From Parasponia andersonii (taxonomy: Eukaryota; Streptophyta; Magnoliopsida; Rosales; Cannabaceae), in the NCBI GenBank assembly GCA_002914805.1, contig JXTB01000117.1:713031-777030 (forward strand): 64,000 nt of DNA, in the 5' to 3' direction. The notes under the pieces are model-generated. The model did no database searches and was not told the DNA's origin. It worked only from the letters and a program-made list of their open reading frames with translations. Both the position numbers and the translations under genes were made by a program. Of the stretch, positions 35,921 through 46,776 are shown in pieces. The number at the start of each line of letters is the position of its first letter. Position 1 is the stretch's first letter.

Positions 35921-38900
35921 TCACCGCAGATCAACAACATCAAACTTGATATTGGGATTCATGAAGACATGAGAACAGTGCTCATAAATTGTGGTTCCAT
36001 CTGAAGGCTCCTCATGGGGATGAAACCCACGTTGCTGACAGTTACGAATTACAGACACCCCACCTGGGTCTGACAAATGGAATATGCCGTGTGGACTGCA
36101 GTGGAATAGGAGATTTGTTAGAAAGATGAATATATAATAATAGCAAGCGAATAAATAATAAATGCTATTCCATTTGTATCATCTTAATCTCTAAAACGTT
36201 TTACTTGACGACTACATTTGCCAAATGAAAACACCACACCAAGTCCCAGTGGTCACCATATTGCCACACGTTTAAGCTTCTTCTCATTCTCCAAGACCTA
36301 TTCTATGGTTCTCTCCACATTTTACAGCGGTGAAATTAAACTGTTGCTTATGCCACGGAATCAAAGATTACATTACTACTCTTGACAGGAGTGCTTGTTG
36401 GCATAAATTACAATTTGAAAAGGTAACAGGGAACACTATTGGCTGCAAAGTCAATTATAAAACATCAATATACAATTCAGTTTAGCAGTCAGAAATTCCA
36501 GTCAGCGAGCAATAGCAATTGAAATGAAAACTTGCCTAGATTCGTCTGTTGGGGCCATAACAATAGCAATTGCTTCTGGTAACATAATCTGAAGATGGAA
36601 AGAGAAAAAACAATGGTAACGTAATCTGAAGATGGAAAGAGAGAAAAAAAAAAAAAAGCAATCCTTTTAGCAGATTACTAGATAAAATGCAATAGGAAAC
36701 CTGATAATACAGAACATCAAATCAGCTGAAGGCCACATGCTGTAACAAAAATTAATCTCTACTAAATCCATAAGAATTTGGATTGCTTATCCAAATATCT
36801 CAGCAATACTAAGGACAATTTAGGTTAATTTCACCATAACTCGTATTAGAGATTCTCTAATTACTCCAAGAACTAAACTTTCCTAGTTTTCACATATCTT
36901 CTACGCAGTACAAGTACAACCCCAAGACTTCCATTTATAATGTGTCTTAAATTATCTGACATATTAAACTGCTGCATTATTATCCATTAATGGATAAAAA
37001 AGAAAAACGTATGCTTTTAACCTTGGTGCCAAAAAGAAGCCGTTTCATTCGGTCTACAATGAGTAACGACTTCCACAAACTTTATACCCAAAACAAAACT
37101 ATAAATGCACACATACATGATATATATATATATATATATATATATGCACGTGTATATTTATAAAATAAACCAAAAAGAATACGTTACCTGGTATGAGTAA
37201 TGAGTGTGCAGATCAACAGATGACATGAAACAGGTCTGTGTTGGGTGTGTCTGGGAAAAAAAAAATTCAAAATAATATCAAGGTACAGAAATTTAATAGG
37301 TAAGAAAAACAGCTGTGTAGATAAAAGAATAATGTTCATGGAAAACAGATGGTTATGAAGAAACTAATACAGTTATTACGCAATTTCAGTAGTATTTTCC
37401 TCAAGGAGACCAAACATTTAGGATTGTTTTCCAAAGATCGTCTTCATTCTTACTCTCTCAACTGGCTGCTGCTAGTTTATTTTGTTATCATTTCTCTTAT
37501 ACTATGAGTACCACGATAGAATACCTCTCACCAGGAGAAGCTTTGTGAACATACACAAATCAAATCATAAATACATGCACATGTTGTAGATATACACATA
37601 CAGAGTAAGAGCACCAATAATAAAAGTTTAGTGCCATTCTAGCCTCACAAAACTTACATGAATCCATCCAAGAGGAAAAAGAGATAATCTGTCTTGAACT
37701 TCAAAAATTTCTTCCTCATTCAATGTTTGACACTGAAATAGAAGGAACCCAGCTTGTCAAAACCATATAGAAAAATGAAAAAAAAAAATTAAAACCTGCT
37801 TCTGTAAATTAAGAAAGGAAGGAAAAGACTAGCTTATGTACTCAATATTTGTTGCAGTATTATTCACTTTATTGAAATTGTCTGCATTACTCATTTAATG
37901 TAAATTGTAAACAAGATTTTTCCAAGGGTGAAAGCACATTCATTAATTTCTTCTTTTAGGAATAGAAACAACAGTTTAACCTGAAAGCCTGAAGGCTGAA
38001 ATGTAGCCTTGCTAGCATCTAGTAAGGAAAAAGGACATGGAAAAGAGAAGGGAACAAAACGTTGAACCGAAAATAGCAATGTATAAGTCTAGAGGTGAAT
38101 TTGCTTACTGAATCAGAAGTCGACTCTTGCTTAGGGACTATGAGAGTAGTAATATGGAAAACCCTGTTTTTCTACATCCACAAGAAAGAGAAACCGTAAG
38201 CACCCAAGCACTTCAGTTTTGTACTCCCTAGAAGCTTCATTATTCTCTTAGCAAACAGTATTATCTTCTTTGAGAGGCCCAGAAAAAAAAATGAAAGAAA
38301 GAAAGAAAATAGTTTCTTCTTACCAGTGAACCTGCAAGAACACCACATGTCTCTAAATTTTTTTGTGTGTTTGCTCGAGCTAATCGCAAGAAGTCCTCCA
38401 TCAATCTTACAGGCTGCGAAGTACACATTCCAAATGCAATAGCATTAAATTAGAAGCACGGTATCTAAGCAACGAAATAGAAACAGTCATGAAGAACCTA
38501 AGCCACCAAAGACGAGGATAATGTATTTGCAGTTAAATAGGGAAAAAAAAATAACAGCATAGGGGCCCTACAACATGTAGATGTTGATACGAATTAGAAT
38601 CTGGCAAGCCATCCTGAGAAGGTTTTGCAGGTCCAGGTCTTGGATCTGCAACTTTTGATGGAGGAATTGGTGCAATACCCTGCTGCACTCGAGCAAGAAC
38701 CGGGGGTGGGCAAGGTTGATGGATATTGCTAAATTGGAAAAGATCCTCCCTTGCTTCATCTAATAATGGGCGTGAATCCTCGGTAGGATGTAGCCATCTG
38801 CCATCATCTAAGGAGAGTATTGCATCCATTGTAGATAGATTTTCTCCAGAATTGCCATCTTTTACTGCCACAATATCATACTGTCCAGCCTGATTCAGCC

Positions 38901-41059
38901 TTTTTACCATAGGAAGACAAAAAGCAGAACTTGTTATAAGCAGCCACCATTTAACCAGATCACAATAAGTGAAGGGTATTTGATCTTCAAAATTAGTTAT
39001 AAACTTATTATTTCTTGATGTGACAAAATGTAAAACCAAAGCATGCAAACAGACATAAATACAGGCAGAGGAACTAAATGGTAGAGTTGCAGACTCTAAC
39101 CCTGAATCTATAGGAATTTCAGTGGGCGTTAAGTCTGTACTGCTTGGATACCGAACCTGTATTGCAGAGATGAATTGACCCATTAATATAGTCAGTTAAA
39201 ATTTAACTGAAAAACAAGTTTAAAGCCACAAGAAATTACCTTAGTCTCCACACTGGGGCCAAGCCACTGGCCCCGCAGACCATTTGGACCTAAAAATGAA
39301 TGTCTAGATAAAGTCTCCTTATTTGGATAACTTACTTTAACGGATCTGTACAATTCCAGGAGAACATGTTAGGTATTTAAGATTTTAAAAAGTATTTAAG
39401 GAAAAACCCTGCCAAGAGAAGAATTAGAAAGTAGTTCAGAAGCATAAAAACTACTCACTATTTTCTGACTAACACCCTATACTTAATGTGAAAGAAGCTA
39501 GAATAAAAAACTATACCTAACACTATATACTCATTCACTTCCCACATACTACAAATAAAAGAAACATGAAGAAGCAAGCAAAATGACCAAAATCCATATA
39601 CGTACAAATTCCAAAAAGCTATGGTTAATATTCATGGGACACTACATTTATATTCTATGATTAAACTAGGAATATACTCACAGCTTTTGGAACTGCTCGT
39701 CAATTGGCATTGAATTGTATGAAACCGAAGAGTGACCATTGTTATACCTCCATGAAGACTGCGAAGCCATGCTGGTAGGCTGCAGCAAAATGTCAAGATA
39801 AAATTAAAATCTACATCATAAAGCAGGAAAAAACGACAGAACAAACTGAAACATATAAATTTCCCGCAAATTTTATAATCACAACAGAACAAAGAGCATA
39901 TGACAAACAAAGATTATTTATCACTAAACTTTATTGCCAAAAGAAACAACCAACATGAAAATATTTACCTTCTTAACATTGATGGTTGACAATTGTTTGT
40001 TCTCAAAAGGCCATTGCAGAGATGTCTGGGAATCATATGAAGTCCTTTCTGGACCATCAAGCTGCAACAACTGATCTTTGGAATGTGCCTCATTAAGTTC
40101 TCTCACTCTACGATTGACTTCTGGCTTTAAAGATTCAAGCTCATCTAGTACGTTCAACAATTTCTGTGATGCCACAACGAAAGTCAAATCAGTTCATGTT
40201 AACCCATATTGAACATGTGAAAAACAATAACTGGAAAAAATAATATTACTCACCTTCTTATATAAGATTCTTTCTTTTGGAAGAACAACCTGGTAATCTC
40301 GATGATACGGTATAGTCTCGGTCACCAAACTATGAACATAACATTGTCAAAATCAACAAAACAACATAAGCTTTTGCACAAAACGTGTAAAAAGCTATTT
40401 CAACATTTCTTTTCCATACCTTGAAAATCTTAGAAGCATGACATACAAATCTACAAGATTCTTCTCCTCCCTGTATACATCAGCCTGAACATAAAGAATA
40501 ATATTAATAAACTCAATTTGAACACCAGAAGAGCTGCCGCAGATGAATACAATGTATTCATGCACTGAAAAATCTTCTCTTTTAAAATTTTGACCTGAAA
40601 CACAGACGCCCAGTTGCTACGAAAAACATATACAGTTGTCCTTGACTTCCAATATAATAATGTTAATAAGCTACAAAAAGAGCTGCTGTAGAAGAATACA
40701 GTGCATCCATGTACTCAAAAATCGTCTCTTTGGCTTGAAATACAGAAACCCAATTGCTATGAAAACCATATGCAGTTGCCCATGAAGGAACTACAGAGTT
40801 CCAATAACATTAATTTCAAAAAATAAAAACATAATATTGAAATGAAACGCAGGGTTTGGCGCCGTAGATGTCAAATCCTAAAGAGAAACAATGCTAAGAA
40901 TCAAGGATTGATACAAACCCTAATTGCAGATACAGAGAGAAAAGAGCGATAAAGCGGAACCTGTTTGAGGAGATTATCGGCGATCCGGTAATACTGGCGA
41001 AGAGAAAATCGATTATCGACCTCGACTTTCCGAGCTTTGGAATTGACGTTGATCTTCAT
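35921..41059 (-). CDS. AMSH3: AMSH3-like K63-specific deubiquitinase (MPN+/JAMM metalloprotease)
   Basis: Fourteen exons on the minus strand: 41059-40961, 40484-40420, 40329-40254, 40163-39969, 39779-39682, 39345-39240, 39156-39101, 38899-38572, 38413-38324, 38171-38109, 37732-37658, 37250-37188, 36588-36536, 36095-35921. They total 513 residues; Arabidopsis AMSH3 is of similar length. The N-terminal region (MKINVNSKARKVEVDNRFSL..., about 1-110) is the MIT-like/USP8-dimer part. The JAMM centre is complete: Glu362 (NLETCGV), His417-x-His419, Ser427 and Asp430 in IHTHPTQTCFMSSVD. The second zinc ligands Cys475, His481 and His483 (CQQRGFHPH) are present. It ends in DLR like the family. It cleaves Lys63 ubiquitin chains on ESCRT-III cargo in endosome-to-vacuole traffic (established for the family). 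Intron 13 is GC-AG. All other introns are GT-AG. Confidence 0.92.
36578..36651. repeat. 37-bp tandem duplication across an AMSH3 3' splice site
   Basis: GGTAACRTAATCTGAAGATG and GAAAGAGA occur at 36578 and again at 36615. The copy nearer the exon supplies the acceptor for exon 13 (exon starts 36588). The other copy presents an identical TTCCATCTTCAG acceptor 37 bases upstream in the transcript; its use would shift the frame. Confidence 0.85.
37121..37144. repeat. (TA)n microsatellite in AMSH3 intron
   Basis: Uninterrupted TA run in the intron just downstream of exon 12. Confidence 0.9.
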
Positions 41060-41565
41060 CTTCTTCTTCTTCTCCGGCGGTGAATGCCAGAACTCCGATA
41101 ATCCGGTGGGATATCCCGGCGACGCAAAAGGGGATCAAAAATGTCGTAAAAGCGTACAAGTCAAGTTAAAACCGGTGTCGTTTTGGTTGGAATGAGGAGA
41201 AGAAGTTCGAAGCTTTACTTATGTCGACATGGTGACGAATGTGCAGGATGGCTTATGTTATATAAGGTAACGCCCATAACAATACTATGGGTATAAGGGC
41301 TTTTTGTAATTTCATCGTAAACCACGGCCAATATGGTACAGCCAGTTTATTTACTTTAATTATTTTAGGGGAGTTCTATTGTCATCGATATTCAAACATT
41401 ATCCTTTCTAAGATTGAATAGTATTTATTATCTTCAAATAATTAAAAACTATATTTTCGTGTTTTATAACTTATTTTTATAAGTATAATTAAAGATAAAT
41501 ATTTATAAAAAAAATAATAAATTAAACCAAATTAATAACATGCGGAAGATATACTTTAAAAGTCA

Positions 41566-41599
<34 letters not shown>

Positions 41600-42614
41600 A
41601 CTTCGTCATCAAAGCAGTAAAAGAGAAAGAAGAAGAGAAGGACTACGACCAATCAAAGAAAAAAAAAGAAGAGAGAAAGAAAAAATAAAACTAACTAGAA
41701 ACACGTTCAACCAATTGAATTATCATTGAAGATTTATTTGGCTTAATGCCCTACGTAATCTTACATTTTGTGATTACATTAGATTTCATTGTATAAGATT
41801 TTATGTCTTAAAATTCATGGTTTTTTAAATGGTATATTAGAGGAGTATGAAAAGAAAAATGTTGTATTATTCAATAAATGTGTATTTATGTCATTTGTTA
41901 TATAAAAGATTAACTTAAAAGGGCGTGGGAAAAGAAAAAAAAGAGATAGCAATAAAACTAATCACCATTTTTAAAACTAAGCAAATAATTGCAACTAAGA
42001 AATATGCTTTAGTTGGCCTTTTTTTTTACGTTTTCTCATAATAAACAGAGGATGAAGAGGCAGGACTAAGGAACTTAATCTCCCATTCACTTTACGCAAC
42101 CTAGTTTTGAATCCTTGATCACTAAGTAACAAACATTAAGTAAAAAAGCTCCAACATTACGTACTTTCCACTTAGTGATAAAACTATTAACAATAGATTA
42201 TTTTGAGATTCCACTTAGTGATAAAACTATCAACAATAGATTATTTTGAGATTTGTGTGTTATGCTGAAATTTTAACTTTGTAAAATTATAAATTTTGAT
42301 TAAAAATCTGTAAATTTGATATCAAATGTTGACTTTTCTATTTTTTTAACAATAAAAAAAATAATAATACTCTCTAAATTAAAGAGAATTATAAGAACTA
42401 GTTCAATTTTGATATAGAATATTATTGTCATTTTCTGACTAAAAGTAGTCAAGAATTTAGTCCATATACAAATTTTCTCAAATTCTTAATTTTAGAATAT
42501 TACTTTGCAGAGTCTAAATCTCAAGTTTAAAATTACAAAATACTCAAACTTCAAAACTTTTTTTTTACAATTAACTATAATTTATTTGCCTCTATGTTGT
42601 AGGAGTTTGTTATA
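41060..42614. other. AMSH3 upstream region
   Basis: The leader and promoter of the AMSH3-like gene are expected in the first few hundred bases; no TATA box could be assigned. Further on is AT-rich DNA with (TA)n at 41570-41593 and a 43-bp tandem duplication. Confidence 0.4.
42168..42253. repeat. 43-bp tandem duplication
   Basis: Two adjacent units beginning CCACTTAGTGATAAAACTAT and ending TTATTTTGAGATT, with a single difference. Confidence 0.9.
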
Positions 42615-42790
42615 TTGTCTCCTCGTTCAAAAGACTACTTTAAGATAAATATAGAAGTAGTTATCAAGGGAACTCACTATATGGATATGAAGTCATGATA
42701 ACATTGTCGAAAATACTAGATGGCAATCGCTTGCTAAAATGATGAAAACAGAGGTGTTGGAAACTCTCCTATCGGTTAATAATGTTGGGT
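42615..42790 (+). pseudogene. Possible RNase H-domain relic of a LINE
   Basis: Reads PPRSKDYFKINIEVVIKGTH then, after stops and a shift, MITLSKILDGNRLLKMMKTE. The pattern resembles the start of the plant RNase H domain often joined to LINE ORF2 (PPxGxFKINVDAA ... GAVIRDxxG ... SKxLxG). Short and decayed, so only a tentative call. Confidence 0.35.
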
Positions 42791-43759
42791 AAAAAAAAGA
42801 AACATTCGTTGGAATCAAATATATTGACAGTAAAGTAATTATTGTTAGATGTATTTAACTTATTTCCTAGTATTGCGATCATAACTATATTTATTGTATG
42901 AATGAAACTACACATGATCTATCTATAGTTTTTTTTTTTAGTCATTAGATTGTTTATCTAATTGATATAATGATTTGAATAATAAAAAATAGACTATTTA
43001 ATATTCTTTTTTCCTCTAAATTTTTACTATAAAAAGACATGTGAGATGAATTTTAATTAAACAAGATAATACCCATAAATAGGTAAAAAAAAAATAAAAA
43101 AACATAGATTAGTTTCCACATATATAGCACAAAAGTTTTGTAAGGTTTTTCACGCTTACAAAGTTTTGCTACGATCCTCCAAAATTTGAACAATCTAAGT
43201 TATAAATTAGGGAGAAAAAGAAATGTAGCCAAAACCTAAATGTGGTTTGGGTACTTTGTCTTAGAACTGACATATAATTTCATACCCCGAATAACAAAAA
43301 TACATAATAATTATTATTATTATTATTATAAAATTACATAATTTTGATAATTTTCAAATAATATCAATTTTTAAAAAGTTATTTATGTAGCCGTAAGATT
43401 AGATATTTAGGAAATTAATAGCTTTAGATCAAAATTATCCATTAGAAAATATTAAAATTATAACTTAGAGATATTGTGTGAGAATGGAAAAGGGGCTAAG
43501 GAGCTGGAAGTTCTCCAATAAAAACAAAAATCAAACTAACCAATAAAAAAAGAAGAGTATGAAAGACAAAAATGAGGCACAAAAAGTGAATCTCAGCCTA
43601 ATTTTGTGGTATTATCATATATAACAATTTTAAGAAGGGTATAGGTTTTATGGTAAATTTTCTGTAGAAAACAAGGAAATTTGCTATAAATTAAAGTGGA
43701 TGTTCAAAATTAAAAAAATAACCGATTAAATCGAGAATTAGTCAAATCTGCAAAATACA
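42791..43759. other. AT-rich intergenic region
   Basis: No gene or bounded element seen; includes an (ATT)n tract at about 43308-43330. Confidence 0.4.
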
Positions 43760-43767
43760 TATAAACT

Positions 43768-44061
43768 TATGGATGGCAATTTAACTTGAAAATTCATGCA
43801 CTAGGATGGGTTGTACCATAATATTCGGGTATGCAGATTGAGTTCAGGTTTTAGAAACTATACTTGTAGTGGGTTCGGGGCGGGTTCGAGTTTAGATATA
43901 TATGTCTCTGAACTTGATTATATATTTATATTATTATTTTAAAAAATATAATATGTATATATATAATGTATATTGTAATGTAAATATAAAAAAAAAAAAA
44001 AAAAAAACTTAAAGTCCATTTCTTATTACTTAAGCTAAATTAGCTAAGCCTAAAGCCCAAA

Positions 44062-44119
<58 letters not shown>

Positions 44120-44295
44120 TAACTGGTGTCGGGTAAATGGGTACATGCGGGAAGCTATTACCCATAATAAGTAATAGTCGAACTCATCTTGCCTATATAA
44201 ACAAGTAAATGGGGCGGATATAGATGAGGATTTTATTCGCGAGTACAGAACCTGGATGACTATACCCGCATTGAACCTGCCAGTTGTCATCCATA
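43768..44295. mobile_element. hAT-like MITE (about 530 bp)
   Basis: Terminal inverted repeats TATGGATGGCAATTTA (left) and TATGGATGACAACTGG (reverse complement of the right end). The subterminal DNA is rich in GGGTTCGGGGCGGGTTC-like words, as in many plant hAT MITEs. Flanks read TATAAACT (43760-43767) and AATAAACT (44296-44303), an 8-bp target duplication with one mismatch. A (TA)n tract fills part of the middle. No transposase. Confidence 0.65.
44064..44115. repeat. (TA)n microsatellite
   Basis: About 26 TA units inside the hAT-like MITE. Confidence 0.95.
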
Positions 44296-44510
44296 AATAA
44301 ACTGATCTAGTGCTTATTAGATTATATAAAGTTTCTCTAAAGCTAATAATGTGCAGGTTGATTGTAAATTTTGATAGAAAAGTAACAATATAAACCAATA
44401 TACGCATATTTTCTAAGCATATTAAAAATATACTAGTTTATAATTTCCTTCATACTTTAAATTTCATATTAGTTAACATTTGAAGTTTAAACTTTTACTA
44501 CAAATCTTAC

Positions 44511-45329
44511 TGTGGGACCCATTCCCGAGTCATACGCCACGTGGAAGGCCACACGGATCGCACGTGATCTCACAATCGGCCATTGGGCCGTCCGAGGTTA
44601 GAGCCGAGTCCATCACTGACCCCGGACGGTTTGGCCCAGTTTGATTCCAATCTCGACAGCTGGGGGTCGGAAGCCCCAAGGGTTTGCCATCTAGGTACAG
44701 CGGCCCTTACCTCAATAGTCAGGAGGGTCTGAAGCCCCAAAGGTCTTCCGACCGAATACAATGGAAAGCAACTCACGGCTCAAGACCCAGACAGAGCATT
44801 TAATGCGATCCTGGGTAGGTGTGTGCCAGGGACAAGCCGTCCTGACAGAACGGTGATTTACCCAAATCTTACTCATGATAGATTGAAGCTGTAGGAGGCG
44901 GCGAAAATCAGGCTACGGCAGCACAGAGGAGATCGCCGAAATCTCGGTCCGTGACTGCTAAAAAAGATTTTGAGGTGAAAGGTACTCAATCCTGAGATTG
45001 AGAACCACGTGGTTCACAATCTCAGAACTACATATATAAGAGCCATGTGCTCCTGAGAGGGGCATGTACGCTTAAAAACATATATATATAGAAAAGTCTG
45101 TGAACAAGAAACATATAGATATTCATACTGAAATATTTTCCTTGCTACCTTGTATCAAAGATAAACCACTGACTTAAGCATCGGGAGTCTTTGCAGGTAG
45201 CCACCCCCGCCTCTCCGATCTTGCTTGGAGTTCAAAGGATTTTGGGATAGTAAGGACACATGGACAGTTGGAGAATACAGCATCAGCAGTTCGAGATATA
45301 TAGACGGCTAGTGAGAAACTGCTCCAACA
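44511..45329 (+). mobile_element. Solo LTR, probably Ty3/Gypsy-type
   Basis: An 819-bp GC-richer block starting TGTGGGACCC and ending CTCCAACA, flanked by the perfect 5-bp target duplication CTTAC (44506-44510 and 45330-45334). It has no coding capacity. It carries a TATA box (ATATATAAG, about 45032-45040) and an end region reading CTGACTTAAGCATCGGG, GTCTTTGCAGG and CCACCCCCG, a pattern I know from plant Ty3-type LTRs. Three CACGTG G-boxes lie upstream of the TATA (44538, 44561, 45006). Recombination between two LTRs explains the lack of internal sequence. Orientation is set by the TATA-to-end order. Confidence 0.85.
44992..45025. promoter_or_regulatory. G-box-centred palindrome in the solo LTR promoter
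   Basis: A 34-bp inverted repeat: CTGAGATTG, one unpaired A, GAACCACGTGGTTC, one unpaired A, CAATCTCAG. Only the two A positions fail to pair. It ends about 7 bp before the ATATATAAG TATA box. Confidence 0.8.
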
Positions 45330-45490
45330 CTTACTATATTGGACTACTCTTGAGATTTAGATTTTTAAGTTTATACAAGGAATAAGTGGAAAGGGAATGA
45401 AGTGGAAAAACTTACTATATTGGACTACTCTTGAGATTTTGATTTTTAAGTTTATACAAGGAATAAGTGGAAAGGGAATGAAGTGGAAAA
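45330..45490. repeat. 81-bp tandem duplication abutting the solo LTR
   Basis: Two adjacent, almost identical units beginning CTTACTATATTGGACTACTC; one substitution is visible (TTTAG/TTTTG). The first unit begins exactly at the right target duplication of the LTR. Confidence 0.9.
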
Positions 45491-46725
45491 AATGGAGAGG
45501 AATATGAAAAAATATGTGAGAAAGACTATGATCCCCATTTATTTATTTACATACCAATTAGTTATACGTAAAAGGGAATCTCTTTATCTTTTTTCTATTT
45601 ATTTTACTCTCTATTATGGATTAATAAATATGTCCTTAATATGTTAAGAGTCAAGACACAATCATCTGAGCCTAAATTTAGTGATTAATATAATTAGCTA
45701 CTATAATAGATCCAATATGTAATTATGCAAATCAAATGGATTGGATTGGTAAATTTTGTTGATTTTGATTTAGTTGTATTGAATTTTGAAAAAAAGAATT
45801 CATTATGCAAATCAAAAGGACATAATGTAGAGATCGCGACTAATAAGACTCACGCATCTGGCTTGGTCCATTCTCGTGAGCTCACGCGGACCTTACTATA
45901 AAGTTTATACTAACACAGATAGATGCCAAATGCGTAAGTTGCATCTGATGCTAGTACCGAGTTATAAGGTAATAGTGCAATATTGAATCCATCACTAAAA
46001 ATGAGGGTCTTATAGTAAAATAACTGAATTTTGGACCCATCATAAATAAATGTCAATTTTTCAAAAATTATTGCAAAATGATTGGTATATTAGTGTATAT
46101 ACCACGTATAAAATATTATATATCCATTATAAAAATTTATATAATAGTACTATATATATATTATAAATGTGAAAATACGTAATATATTTGACTATTTAGC
46201 TATAAAAAAGGAAAGTGGACATTTATTTTAAAACAAAGGGTAAAAAAAGGATATGCACCTAAATTTTTCATAAAAGTGGCCTCAGCCTAATTTTCTCAGA
46301 TTTTAAGTGGAAATGGGCCTTATATTGGTGGGCCTGTTCTTTAATCTTTAATCTTCAAACTCAGTAGCCCAAATAAAAATTGCAATACAATACAGGAATA
46401 TGAAAATAAACTAGGGAAATAAAAAAAAAAAAAAAAAAAGAAAAGAAAACAAAGAATGTTACAAGTGAAGGAAGCGGGAAACTGGTTAATCGAAACTTTT
46501 TTGAACTCAGTCTCTTTCATTTTTGTCCCTTGCACCACCAATCCGCAAAACCAAGCTAAAACTTAATCACAGATTCGAAGATTTTCTTTCATTTTCTCTC
46601 CCAATTTTCAGGGAAAACAATCAAAATCGAAACTTTCCGTTTCTAAAGAAAATTTCCCCAATTACTATTATTATTATTACTTTTCTTTTCAAACCCCCAG
46701 AAATTGAAAAACCTAGGGTTCCCAA
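45491..46725. other. Intergenic region upstream of CAP-H2 gene
   Basis: AT-rich, no gene seen up to the CAP-H2 leader, which probably begins somewhere after 46500. A long A-run is at 46421-46439. Confidence 0.4.
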
Positions 46726-46776
46726 ATGAGACTCCACCACAATGCAACACAACCCAATTCGTTCTACAGAAAATGA
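46726..46776 (+). promoter_or_regulatory. 16-codon uORF overlapping the CAP-H2 start by ATGA
   Basis: ATG at 46726 opens [16 protein letters not shown] and stops at TGA 46774-46776, so the stop shares ATGA with the CAP-H2 start at 46773. A second upstream ATG (46742) in the remaining frame reads past the main start. Whether both are in the mRNA depends on the unknown transcription start. Confidence 0.5.

Noticed and set aside
38533..39183. Continuous 216-codon minus-strand ORF within the AMSH3-like gene
   Set aside because: It reads through an intron between exons 7 and 8 (GATTCAGG donor, TAAAAAG acceptor); removing it restores the family alignment around SGLNQAG.
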